NCBI GenBank assembly: GCA_014650415.1
Contig: BMUX01000013.1
Coordinates: forward strand, 124,001-188,000
Direction of reading: 5' to 3'
Length of the DNA stretch: 64,000 nt
Source: Streptomyces spiroverticillatus
GTDB lineage: Bacteria; Actinomycetota; Actinomycetes; Streptomycetales; Streptomycetaceae
Within the stretch, counting starts at the first letter, position 1. Every line of letters begins with the position of its first letter. Positions 35,201 through 42,240 of the stretch are shown piece after piece. The notes under the pieces are model-generated. The model did no database searches. It had not been told where the DNA came from and was given only the letters and a program-made list of their open reading frames with translations. A program made the position numbers and the translations under genes.

Positions 35201-35436
35201 ACCGCGCCCAGTACGACAGCAAGGGCGAGTACCACGGGCACTGGAGCCCGTTCTCCCGGCCGTGGCTGGCCGAACCGAGCGCCCCGCACACCCTGCACGT
35301 GACCCTCGTGGGGCGCTGGCGGGCGGCGGCGGGGGAGAAGTGCACCACCCGCATCCAGGGCGGGACCACCCTCGTCGCGGTGCGCACCGTCGACGGGAAG
35401 CCCGTCCAGTGTCGTCTGACAAAGGAGTCACGATGA
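32239..35436 (+). CDS. Tat-exported polysaccharide lyase family 8 (chondroitinase ABC type)
   Basis: 1065 residues. Twin-arginine signal SRRRLLAYGAAATGA, cleaved after AQAA. Order: N-terminal beta-sandwich binding domain, helical toroid catalytic domain, then the PL8 super-sandwich. Residues equivalent to the Proteus chondroitin ABC lyase site are visible: His501 and Tyr508 in FHHVGFFPDY, Arg561 in SLSGRNP and Glu661 in STEIYDGSNW (Proteus, from memory: 501, 508, 560, 653). So this is probably an active eliminase on chondroitin or related uronic-acid glycans; hyaluronan or another uronate polymer is possible. GTG start at 32239. Its stop overlaps the GH16 start by 4 bp. Confidence 0.92.
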   Translation: MNRPATPVSRRRLLAYGAAATGAVALPFTAVPQAQAAGPGDVLPHEGDVPLHELEERALALQPPAFLLETAVPRQFTAGRGSTLAISDARSVCGTHALRWDHGTRSTVTVDADLGWAPDPYEPRPLADQQWQGTVDTFSVWIYNEKAVDDVVRFEFGRGERTDCHLEFDLNFTGWRTVWARYAYDMKGRPRPGMDTMRIVAPRRAGTLYLDQLLLNVALRPDAPTRDVHAPDICVEGDDWDQQHWQALYLFDRILRRTRIPAPRPSAAESAALQALITRYHDDYLAASVKVDDAYVTTLTTQTDALLTGRPVFSYQAQIYPPALAADLKKFVGAFTLRAVTDLQQKIAQAYDAASAAHRPALGKLYIRLVERLREQGWTYGSCLGTIHHLGYDIRGYYDSVFLMREVLREAGLLEAVRADLTWLCGFGRLFRGLEHRNAHGSTADILNTTARGKLAVALLQDTEAKQVACLKVLRDWLGQYLLPTDGIQDGLKTDGTTFHHVGFFPDYARDGFTGFAPLVYVMSGGLFRIPTKGHEALKQAVLTMRVVANTSHWPISLSGRNPIGTTGLQITPFQWLAIAGTPDGKEPFDPELGAAFLRLLPASPNSAQKKIAAQLAAANITAEKAPSGAWAYNYGALAVQRRDDWQVTVRGHNRYLWSTEIYDGSNWYGRYNTYGQIQVLHRGPTPNAPVTNLDSGYSHDGYDWNRRPGTTTLHKPWNLLKGDLTGAIEEVMLSEEAFAGGHTIDGRNGMFAMRLREIPKYDASHRARTSVFLFDNRVIALGSGIENTDAVHETETTLFQSRLATREAPTHVGGPTPVTAFPYEHQGASAAWLLDATGLGYYLPAGQRLSLTRTAQTSRHHGTDAETRGDFATAWLRHGTAPRGASYHYATVVGATPESMAAFAADMADAGRAPYTVVRHDDTAHVVRDRATGITGYAVFDATRALTDSTVVRAVDTPSMLLVRTETSGALVLSVCDPDLRLYAGRDRAQYDSKGEYHGHWSPFSRPWLAEPSAPHTLHVTLVGRWRAAAGEKCTTRIQGGTTLVAVRTVDGKPVQCRLTKESR

Positions 35437-36287
35437 TCGGTACGTTCCGTACGCGCCTGGCAGCGGGCGCGGCGGCCCTCCTGGCCGCCGCCCTGCTGAC
35501 GGGCCCGGCACAGGCGGAGACCACCGCCGCCTCCCTGGTCGACCCCGCCACCCCGGCCGGCGTCCAGCCCACCGCCGGCCCCGCCGGGACGCTCGTCTTC
35601 AGCGACGAGTTCACCGGCACCGCCCTCAACACCGCCAAGTGGAAGGCCCGCGACCAGGAACGCACCGAGGCCGACCGCGCCGACGGCCTGCGCTGGTGGT
35701 ACAAGCCCCAGAATGTCCGCGTCGTCCCCGAGAACGGCGGCAACCTCGCCATCGACCTCCGCAAGCTCGGCGACAAGCAGTACGCCGGGGGCAGGGTCGA
35801 CACCGACGGCATCTTCGACTACACCCACGGCACCTTCGAGGCGAGACTCCATGTCCCGCCCACCAACGGCCACTTGGGCGCGGTCTGGCTCCAGACCCAC
35901 TCCTGGGGAGACATCAAGGGCAGCGCCGAGGACGGTGCCGAGATCGACCTGATCGAGAGCGCGTACGCCACCGACAAGTACGCGGCGACCATCCACTACG
36001 ACGGCTACGGCGCCGACCACGTGCAGTCCGCCCAGGTCGTCCCGGCACCCGGTCTGCACGCCGACCACTACCACACCATCGGCCTCAACTGGACGGCCAC
36101 ACGTATGGAGTTCACGTACGACGGCACCGTCGTGCGCACCGTCACCGACCCCAAGCTGATCAGCCAGGTGAAGGAGTACCCGATCCTGTCGCACGAGATC
36201 CTGGAGTGGGCGGCCGGTGACGTCACGACCGCCGCGCTCGACTACACGTCGACGATGTACGTCGACCACGTCCGCATCTGGAAGTAA
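35433..36287 (+). CDS. secreted glycoside hydrolase family 16 protein
   Basis: 284 residues with a Sec signal peptide (RTRLAAGAAALLAAALLTG, then PAQAE). The beta-jelly-roll has the GH16 active-site signature ExDxxE in GAEIDLIES, where the first Glu is nucleophile and the last the acid/base. Trp-rich binding face: LRWWYKPQN, VWLQTHSWGD. AAAGGAG lies just upstream and the ATG overlaps the PL8 stop, so the pair is coupled. GH16 covers laminarinases, agarases, carrageenases and keratanases; pairing with a PL8 lyase suggests a sulfated or uronic glycan, but the substrate is not determined. Its end lies 6 bp from the convergent lysR. Confidence 0.9.
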   Translation: MIGTFRTRLAAGAAALLAAALLTGPAQAETTAASLVDPATPAGVQPTAGPAGTLVFSDEFTGTALNTAKWKARDQERTEADRADGLRWWYKPQNVRVVPENGGNLAIDLRKLGDKQYAGGRVDTDGIFDYTHGTFEARLHVPPTNGHLGAVWLQTHSWGDIKGSAEDGAEIDLIESAYATDKYAATIHYDGYGADHVQSAQVVPAPGLHADHYHTIGLNWTATRMEFTYDGTVVRTVTDPKLISQVKEYPILSHEILEWAAGDVTTAALDYTSTMYVDHVRIWK

Positions 36288-36293
36288 CGCGGG

Positions 36294-37208
36294 CTAACCG
36301 GGCGGGAGTTCGCGCGGCCAGCTGCCGATCTCGCGGAGCACCTTCATGAAGGCGCGCTCCGCGGGGGACAGCAGCCGGTCGCGCCGCCGTACCAGGTTCA
36401 CGGGGCGCGAGCGTGGTGCCGGGCTCACCGGCACCACGGTCAGCGCCCCGGACCGTACGTCGTCGACGACCGCGTGCTCCGAGATCAGCGTGATGCCGAG
36501 ACCCGCCGCCACGCACTGCTTGACGGCCTCCGGGCCCCACACGTCGCCGTGCGGGACGTCGGTCAACTCCCAGTCGCCCAGTACCTGTTCCTGGAGCTCG
36601 CGGGTCTGCGAGCCCGGCTCGCGCAGCAGGAAGCGGCACTCGCGCAGCTCCTGCGGGCCGACCTCGCCCGCACCGGACAGGGGATGCGAGGAGGAGGCCA
36701 CGACCACCAGACGCTCGTCCAGGACCGTTTCGACCACGAGCTGGTTGGCGGTCGGCGTCCCGGCGACCACGGCGATGCCGATGCCCCCGCCCAACAGGCG
36801 CTCCAGTACAGCCTCGTTGTTGCCGACGAAGAGGTCGCAGACGATCCCCGGATGGTCCTGCTGATAGCGGGCCAGCAGCGGCGGCAGCAGATAGGTGCCG
36901 ACCGTCGTGGACCCCCCGACCAGCAGCCGGCCCGACGCCAGACCGCTGACCTGCTGCACGGCGGAGACTGCCTCCTCGGCCAGCAGGAAGACCCGCTTGC
37001 CGTACTCGGCGAGCACCTCGCCCTCCGCCGTGGGGCGGGTCCGGGCGCCGGAGCGGTCGATCAACGTCACCCGCAGGGACTGCTCCAGCCGGCGCACCTG
37101 GTTGGAGACCGAGGGCTGGCTCATGTACAGCTTCTGCGCGGCGGCCGAGAACCCCTGGTGCTCGACGACCTGCATGAAGATCCACAGCCGGTGGAGGTTC
37201 AGTTCCAC
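36294..37208 (-). CDS. LysR-family regulator of the phosphonate locus
   Basis: 304 residues. N-terminal winged HTH: FMQVVEHQGFSAAAQKLYMS and QPSVSNQVRRLEQSL; the sensor domain begins at SGLASGRLLVGGSTTVGTYL. AAGGAGGG precedes GTG 37208. It is divergent from phnA, as phnR is beside phnA in Pseudomonas fluorescens 23F (from memory), so it is the likely phosphonoacetate-responsive activator. A fitting palindrome lies at 37292-37308. Confidence 0.88.
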   Translation of the reverse strand: MELNLHRLWIFMQVVEHQGFSAAAQKLYMSQPSVSNQVRRLEQSLRVTLIDRSGARTRPTAEGEVLAEYGKRVFLLAEEAVSAVQQVSGLASGRLLVGGSTTVGTYLLPPLLARYQQDHPGIVCDLFVGNNEAVLERLLGGGIGIAVVAGTPTANQLVVETVLDERLVVVASSSHPLSGAGEVGPQELRECRFLLREPGSQTRELQEQVLGDWELTDVPHGDVWGPEAVKQCVAAGLGITLISEHAVVDDVRSGALTVVPVSPAPRSRPVNLVRRRDRLLSPAERAFMKVLREIGSWPRELPPG

Positions 37209-37291
37209 GTGCCCTCCTTGATCAACTGTGCGCGCGGTGAGCCTAACCGCGATCGGTCTCAAAGGGGAGGGGTCGCGTTGGCTTGAATGCG

Positions 37292-37308
37292 GCTATGGGC
37301 CCCATAGC
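37292..37308. promoter_or_regulatory. LysR-type operator upstream of phnA
   Basis: GCTATGGG-C-CCCATAGC is a perfect 8-bp-arm palindrome midway between lysR and phnA starts. It contains the LysR T-N11-A core. It lies about 99 bp before phnA and 84 bp before lysR. Confidence 0.6.
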
Positions 37309-37357
37309 AAACCGAGAGGTTCTTCCGCCCTGTCGCCGGGTGCTACCTATGTCACAC

Positions 37358-37379
37358 GGGGCGGCAGCTACCGCCCCGC
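37358..37379 (+). other. stem-loop in the phnA leader
   Basis: CGGGGCGG (37358-37365) pairs with CCGCCCCG (37372-37379), loop CAGCTA, ending 27 nt before the phnA ATG. It might influence phnA translation or be a weak attenuator; nothing more is visible. Confidence 0.4.
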
Positions 37380-37406
37380 GACTTCGAACTTCAGGGGTGT
37401 CCGTAC

Positions 37407-38645
37407 ATGGAGCAGCTTCAGGTCAACGGCCGCGACTACCCGTGGCCCCAGCGGCCCGTCGTCGTGGTCTGCATCGACGGCAGCGAGGACGCGTACCACG
37501 AGCGGGCCATCGCGGACGGGCGGATGCCGTTCCTGGAGAAGATGCTGGAGCGGGGCGCCGACCTGCGCGGCGACTGCACGATGCCGTCGTTCACCAACCC
37601 GAACAACATCTCCATCGCCACCGGTCAGCCGCCGGCCGTCCACGGCATCTGCGGCAACTACTTCTACGACACCGAGTCCGGCACCGAGATCATGATGAAC
37701 GCCCCGGAGCTGCTGCGGGTGCCGACCATCTTCTCGGAGTTCTCCAAGGCCGGCGCCAAGGTCGTCTGCATCACGGCCAAGGACAAGCTGCGCCGCCTGC
37801 TGGGCCGCGACCTGGTCGACGGCATCAACTTCTCCGCGGAGAAGGCCGACCAGGTCACCGACGAGGACAACGGCATCACCAAGGTCCTGGAGCGCGTCGG
37901 CATGGAACTGCCGTCCGTCTACAGCGCCGAGCTGAGCGAACTGGTCATGGCCGCAGGCGTCGACGTCCTGGAGAAGGACAGCCCGCAGCTGATGTACCTG
38001 TCGCTCACCGACTACATCCAGCACAAGCACGCCCCGGGCTCGCCGGTCGCCAACGACTTCTACGGCATGCTCGACGGCTACTTCGAGAAGATCGACGCCC
38101 TCGGCGCGATCCTCGTCATCACCGCCGACCACGGCATGAACGCCAAGAGCGACGCCGACGGCGTGGCCCAGGTCGTCTTCCTCCAGGACTTCTTCGACGG
38201 CAAGTTCGGCGAGGGCGCCTCCCGGGTCATCCTGCCGATCACCGACCCGTACACCGTCCACCACGGCGCGCTCGGCTCCTACGCCACCGTCCACCTGCCC
38301 GAGGGCACGGACGTCGCCGCCCTGGTCGGCGAGGTCGCCGCGATCGACGGCGTCGACACCGTCCTGACCCGCGAGGAGGCCTGCGAGCGCTTCGAGCTGC
38401 CCGGCGACCGCATCGGCGACATCGTCGTCATCGCCACCCGCAACACCGCCCTCGGCACGACGCCTTCGCGCCACGACATCTCGGGCTTCAAGGAGCCGCT
38501 GCGCTCGCACGGCGGCCTGACCGAGCAGAAGGTGCCGTTCCTGGTGAACGCGCCCGTCGAGCTGCCCGCCGGACACCGGCTGCGCAACTTCGACTCCTAC
38601 TGGGTGGGCACCACGCTCGCGGCGGGCCGGTCGCTGACCGCCTGA
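37407..38645 (+). CDS. phnA: phosphonoacetate hydrolase
   Basis: Cleaves the C-P bond of phosphonoacetate to acetate and phosphate; zinc enzyme of the alkaline phosphatase superfamily, cytosolic, 412 residues. Motifs: first metal Asp in VVCIDGSED, nucleophile Thr in MPSFTNPNNIS (about T63), SLTDYIQHKHAPG with Asp and His ligands, ITADHGMN and a late His in GGLTEQ-preceding RSHGG. No signal peptide. AGGGG precedes ATG 37407 by ~10 nt. Divergent LysR, downstream phosphonate-type transporter and oxidoreductase agree with the function. Confidence 0.93.
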   Translation: MEQLQVNGRDYPWPQRPVVVVCIDGSEDAYHERAIADGRMPFLEKMLERGADLRGDCTMPSFTNPNNISIATGQPPAVHGICGNYFYDTESGTEIMMNAPELLRVPTIFSEFSKAGAKVVCITAKDKLRRLLGRDLVDGINFSAEKADQVTDEDNGITKVLERVGMELPSVYSAELSELVMAAGVDVLEKDSPQLMYLSLTDYIQHKHAPGSPVANDFYGMLDGYFEKIDALGAILVITADHGMNAKSDADGVAQVVFLQDFFDGKFGEGASRVILPITDPYTVHHGALGSYATVHLPEGTDVAALVGEVAAIDGVDTVLTREEACERFELPGDRIGDIVVIATRNTALGTTPSRHDISGFKEPLRSHGGLTEQKVPFLVNAPVELPAGHRLRNFDSYWVGTTLAAGRSLTA

Positions 38646-38686
38646 TCGCCGCGCAGCAGCACCAGCCCCCCTGACCACACAGACCC

Positions 38687-38722
38687 GGCCCCGGCGCGCA
38701 TGCCTGGGCGCGCGCCGGGGCC
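38687..38722 (+). terminator. strong hairpin after phnA
   Basis: GGCCCCGGCGCGC (38687-38699) pairs with GCGCGCCGGGGCC (38710-38722), 41 bp past the stop. A second hairpin follows directly, so phnA is probably transcribed apart from the transporter. Confidence 0.88.
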
Positions 38723-38724
38723 GT

Positions 38725-38765
38725 GCCGTGCCCGCACACCGCTCTGTTCGAGGTGCGGGCACGGC
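38725..38765 (+). terminator. second hairpin in tandem
   Basis: GCCGTGCCCGCAC (38725-38737) pairs with GTGCGGGCACGGC (38753-38765) over a 15-nt loop. Confidence 0.7.
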
Positions 38766-38784
38766 TGTACCGCCGCACGACACC

Positions 38785-38819
38785 TCCGTACGGCCACTCA
38801 TGTCCGTACGGCCGCTCAT
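38785..38819 (+). repeat. direct repeat before the transporter gene
   Basis: TCCGTACGGCCACTCAT (38785-38801) and TCCGTACGGCCGCTCAT (38803-38819) are 17-mers differing at one base, 18 bp apart, ending 39 bp before the start codon. The half-sites CCGTACGG are themselves palindromic, as expected for an operator with two copies. Confidence 0.6.
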
Positions 38820-38858
38820 TCCCCTACCCGTGCACGTCGAGGACAGGACGCCGCCGCC

Positions 38859-40217
38859 ATGGCCGACCTCGCACCACAGCAAGGATCCAAAGACGCACAG
38901 ACCATCACGACCCGCGAAGCGCTGGATCAGGTCAATCCTGTTCTGCGGTCCGCCCGCGCCTCCCGCTGGCGCTGGCAGATCTTCGCGATCACCTGGGTCG
39001 CGTACGCCGGTTTCTACTTCGTACGGCAGGCCTTCTCCGTCGCGAAGCTCGGCATTCTCGACGACCCGGCCGTCAACACCGTCCTCACCAAAGGGGTATT
39101 GGGAGTCATCGACTCCATTTACCTCGCCGCCTACGCCGCGGGCCAGTTCCTGTGGGGCATGTGGGCGGACCGCTTCGGTCCGCGCGTCGTCGTCATCGGC
39201 GGCATGATCGGGGCCATCGTCGCGGCCTGTCTCATGGGCCTCAGCAGTGCCGTCCTCGTCTTCGGCGGGGCCATGGTCATCCAGGGCCTCTCGCAGTCGG
39301 CCGGCTGGGCGCCGCTCTGCAAGAACATGGGCAACTTCTTCACCGTCAAGGAGCGCGGCCGCATCCTGGGGCTGTGGAGCACCAACTACGCCTTCGGCGG
39401 CCTGGCCGCCCCGCCGTTCCTCGGCTGGATGGCGTACTCGGTGTTCGACAGCTGGCAGGCGGCCTTCTTCGCCGGAGCGGCCACGCTCGCCGTCGTCCTC
39501 GGCCTCTTCCTCGTCTTCCAGCGCAACTCGCCCAAGGACGTGGGACTCGAGGACCCCGACCACGACCCGAACGCCGCACCCGCCGACGCGGACGCGCCCG
39601 AGGAGGAGACGCTCACCGGCCTCGCCCTCTACAAGGAGACCCTGCGCGACCGCATGGTCCTCACGCTCGGCCTCTGCTACTTCCTGCTCAAGCCCGCCCG
39701 GTACGCCATCCTGCTCTGGGGCCCGGTCATCGTCGCCGAACGCATCCCGGAGATCGACAAGGCGGGCGCCACGCTCATCCCGGTCGCCTTCGGCGTCGCC
39801 GGAGTCGTCGCGCCGATCATCATCGGCTGGGTCTCGGACAACGTCTTCAAGTCCCGCCGCGCCCCCGCCTGCGTCATCGCGCTGGGCGTCCTGACCGCGG
39901 CGCTCGCGCTGTTCATGCCGCTCACCGCGACCGGCAGCGTCGGCATCATGATCGCCGTACTGGCCGTCATCGGAGTGTCGGTGTACGCCGCCGACGCGAT
40001 GATCTCCTGCGTCGCCGCCGTCGACTTCGGCAGCGCCAAGGGTGCGGGCACCGCCGCGGGCCTGGTCAACGGCTGCGGTTCGGTCGGCGCCATCCTCGGC
40101 GGACTGCTCCCCGGATTCCTCTCCGGAGGCGTCCTGTTCACCATCTTCGCCGTGGCCGCCCTGCTGGCCGGCGTGCTGATGGTCCCGCACTGGAACCGGG
40201 TTCCCCGGGCCGCGTGA
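38859..40217 (+). CDS. MFS transporter, organophosphate/phosphonate type (GlpT/UhpT-like)
   Basis: 452 residues with about 12 membrane helices and a charged central loop (LEDPDHDPNAAPADADAPEE). The N-terminal half has the GlpT-family look: ITWVAYAGFYFVRQAFSVAK, GQFLWGMWADRFGPR, GLSQSAGWAPLCKNMGNFFT and GRILGLWSTNYAFGG. These antiporters exchange phosphate for phosphorylated or phosphonate solutes. Sitting between phnA and a phosphonate-linked oxidoreductase, it is the likely importer of phosphonoacetate or an aminophosphonate, like PhnB of P. fluorescens 23F. ATG 38859; GAGGACAGG upstream is a loose ribosome site. Confidence 0.88.
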   Translation: MADLAPQQGSKDAQTITTREALDQVNPVLRSARASRWRWQIFAITWVAYAGFYFVRQAFSVAKLGILDDPAVNTVLTKGVLGVIDSIYLAAYAAGQFLWGMWADRFGPRVVVIGGMIGAIVAACLMGLSSAVLVFGGAMVIQGLSQSAGWAPLCKNMGNFFTVKERGRILGLWSTNYAFGGLAAPPFLGWMAYSVFDSWQAAFFAGAATLAVVLGLFLVFQRNSPKDVGLEDPDHDPNAAPADADAPEEETLTGLALYKETLRDRMVLTLGLCYFLLKPARYAILLWGPVIVAERIPEIDKAGATLIPVAFGVAGVVAPIIIGWVSDNVFKSRRAPACVIALGVLTAALALFMPLTATGSVGIMIAVLAVIGVSVYAADAMISCVAAVDFGSAKGAGTAAGLVNGCGSVGAILGGLLPGFLSGGVLFTIFAVAALLAGVLMVPHWNRVPRAA

Positions 40218-40262
40218 CCGGCGACGGCCCGGGCGATCCCCGGGCCGCGCAACCTCCGGGCA

Positions 40263-40288
40263 AGGCGGCGTCCGCCCGGACGTCGCCT
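40263..40288 (+). terminator. hairpin between transporter and oxidoreductase
   Basis: AGGCGGCGTCCG (40263-40274) faces CGGACGTCGCCT (40277-40288) with one wobble pair; the innermost pairs must open to make a loop. Confidence 0.5.
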
Positions 40289-40343
40289 CCCGTACACCGT
40301 GAACTGATCTTGTACCGACGTACGTTCTGAGATAGGGGACCAC

Positions 40344-41492
40344 ATGTCTGTCAGCAGCGCAGCCGTCAACCGTGCGGACACTGCCATCGTCGGAGGCGGC
40401 ATCGTCGGCCTGGCCCACGCTCTGGCGGCGGCCAAGCGCGGTGACAAGGTCGTGCTCTTCGAGCGCGACGACTACGCGGTCGGTGCCTCCATCCGCAACT
40501 TCGGCATGATCTGGTCGGTCGGCCAGCAGCGCGGCGCGATGTACGAGCGAGGGCTGCGCAGCCGTGCGGTGTGGCAGGAGATCTCCGCCAAGACCGGCCT
40601 GTGGGCCGCGCCGACGGGCTCGCTGCACCTCGCTCACGAGGCCGACGAGGTCGCCGTACTCGAGGAGTTCGTCGACATCACCGAGGCAGCCCGCGAGAAC
40701 GGCACCAAGATGATCTCCGCGAAGGAGGCCCTGGAGCGCAGCTCCACCGCCGTCGAGGACGGTCTTCTCGCCGCGATGTGGAGCCCGACCGAGCTGAACG
40801 TGGACCCGCGACGGGCGATACCCGCCGTCGCCGAGTACCTGATCCAGGAGTACGGAGTCGACATCCGCTTCGGCACCACCGTGCGCGGTGTCGACATGCC
40901 GACCGTGTCCACCACGGCCGGCGACTGGCAGGTCGACAACCTCTTCGTGTGCAGCGGCAACGACTTCGAGACCCTCTACCCGGAGGTCTTCGCCGAGTCC
41001 GGCATCGTCCGCTGCAAGCTCCAGATGATGCGTACGGGTGCCCAGCCCGCGGGCTGGGAGCTGGGCCCGATGCTCTGCGGCGGTCTGACCCTCCTGCACT
41101 ACGCGGCCTTCGACGACTGCACCTCGCGCACCGAGCTGGCCCGGCGGATGGGCGAGCAGTACCCCTTCCACCGCGAGAACGGCATCCACGTCCTGCTCTC
41201 GCAGACCGCCGACGGCCGCCTGACCATCGGCGACAGCCACGCGTACGCCAAGACCCTCGACCCGTTCGAGAGCGAGGAGATCAACAAGGCGGTCCTCGAC
41301 TACCTCGCCACCTTCGCGAAGTTCCCGAACGCGGAGATCACCGAGCGCTGGGTCGGCTTCTACCCGTCCCTGCGCGACGGCCGCACCGAGCTGGTCGTCA
41401 ATCCGGAGCCGGGCGTCACCGTCGTCAACGGCGTCGGCGGCGCGGGCATGACCCTCTCCTTCGGCCTGGCCCAGGAGCTCATCCCCAGCTGA
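40344..41492 (+). CDS. FAD-dependent amine oxidoreductase associated with phosphonate use
   Basis: 382 residues, DAO fold: DTAIVGGGIVGLAHALAAAK binds FAD, with VVLFERDDYAVGASIRNFGM following; the C-terminus has NGVGGAGMTLSFGLA. It resembles the TIGR03364 family, known for its neighbourhood with phosphonate-degradation genes, thought to oxidise aminophosphonates to phosphonoacetaldehyde. With PhnA nearby it would feed phosphonoacetate via an aldehyde dehydrogenase. GATAGGGGACC precedes ATG 40344. The exact amine is inferred. Confidence 0.85.
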   Translation: MSVSSAAVNRADTAIVGGGIVGLAHALAAAKRGDKVVLFERDDYAVGASIRNFGMIWSVGQQRGAMYERGLRSRAVWQEISAKTGLWAAPTGSLHLAHEADEVAVLEEFVDITEAARENGTKMISAKEALERSSTAVEDGLLAAMWSPTELNVDPRRAIPAVAEYLIQEYGVDIRFGTTVRGVDMPTVSTTAGDWQVDNLFVCSGNDFETLYPEVFAESGIVRCKLQMMRTGAQPAGWELGPMLCGGLTLLHYAAFDDCTSRTELARRMGEQYPFHRENGIHVLLSQTADGRLTIGDSHAYAKTLDPFESEEINKAVLDYLATFAKFPNAEITERWVGFYPSLRDGRTELVVNPEPGVTVVNGVGGAGMTLSFGLAQELIPS

Positions 41493-41509
41493 TGCATGCG
41501 GAGTGACGC

Positions 41510-41547
41510 GAAGGGCCCCGGCGGACGCGAGACCGCCGGGGCCCTTC
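41510..41547 (+). terminator. 15-bp hairpin between convergent genes
   Basis: GAAGGGCCCCGGCGG (41510-41524) pairs perfectly with CCGCCGGGGCCCTTC (41533-41547), loop 8 nt, 18 bp after the oxidoreductase and 11 bp from the VOC stop. Confidence 0.92.
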
Positions 41548-41557
41548 CTGCGTGCCC

Positions 41558-41998
41558 CTACGCGGGCTGGGGCACCGGGTCCTCGCCGAACACCCACGGC
41601 GCCAGGATCACCAGCCAGCCGTCCGGGTCCGCGAAGGCCACCGCGCCCCGCTCGGGCCAGTACGTGTTGGCCGTCGCCACCGGTTCGTGGCCCCGCTCGC
41701 GCAGCCGGGCGACGCCCGCCGCGACGGCCCCGGGCCCGCGGACGTACAGGACGAGCTGGTTCTCCGGGTGCGGCTCGGGTATCCGAGGCGGGTTGCCGTG
41801 CTGGGTGATCTCCATGTGCACGGGGGTGCCGGGCAGCCCGAACACCACGCCGTCGTATCCGGAGTGGCCCCGCCAGTCGGCCAGCACCGGCAGCTGGAGG
41901 TCGTCGCGGTAGAAGGCGAGCAGGGCGTCGTAGTGGGCGGTGGGCCGGGCGAAGCGGACGGCGCCGACGTCGAGGTGTTTCGGCCAAGTAGCAGTCAT
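41558..41998 (-). CDS. VOC (glyoxalase/dioxygenase) family protein
   Basis: 146 residues in a tandem beta-alpha-beta-beta-beta arrangement: FARPTAHYDALLAFYRDDL, VVFGLPGTPVHMEITQHG, ENQLVLYVRGPGAVAAGVAR and PDGWLVILAPWVF. His and Glu of VHMEI are possible metal ligands. The ATG at 41996-41998 has no Shine-Dalgarno but CATACT ends 7 nt before it, so leaderless. Divergent from asnB. Substrate unknown; antibiotic or aldehyde binding are both possible in this family. Confidence 0.85.
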   Translation of the reverse strand: MTATWPKHLDVGAVRFARPTAHYDALLAFYRDDLQLPVLADWRGHSGYDGVVFGLPGTPVHMEITQHGNPPRIPEPHPENQLVLYVRGPGAVAAGVARLRERGHEPVATANTYWPERGAVAFADPDGWLVILAPWVFGEDPVPQPA

Positions 41999-42240
41999 GC
42001 GCCGAAGTATGGCCGAGGCGCCCGGAGGCCGTGATCGGCCGGGGGCCGTATACGGTCCCCGCCCTTGGGACCGGGTCGAAAGTCGGCCGAACCGCGCCCA
42101 CTTGCCCTTTCTTGGGTTACCGGTGAGTTGACGGGCCGCCACTTCCTGACACATCCTCGAAATATAGGTGCCCGATACAACTGGTTGGCCCGGTCGGGAT
42201 GCGACACGGGCCGGCCCGGATGCAGGAGGAGCCCCCCCAC

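Noticed and set aside
32134..35298. A minus-strand open frame of 1054 codons opposite the PL8 lyase
   Set aside because: Low-complexity shadow composition; the plus strand has full PL8 catalytic residues and a Tat signal.
37209..37406. PHO box for PhoP control of phnA
   Set aside because: I looked for repeated GTTCAYYY-type units and found none convincing; substrate-induced LysR control is better supported.
37368..42101. A minus-strand open frame of 1577 codons opposite phnA, transporter and oxidoreductase
   Set aside because: It is the antisense shadow of high-GC genes: Asp/Gly/Val/Arg-rich, no domain motif, and it spans several real genes and terminators.
42128..42168. sigma-70-like promoter TTGACG ... 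TATAGG for asnB
   Set aside because: The spacing between the boxes does not fit; no usable promoter was assigned.
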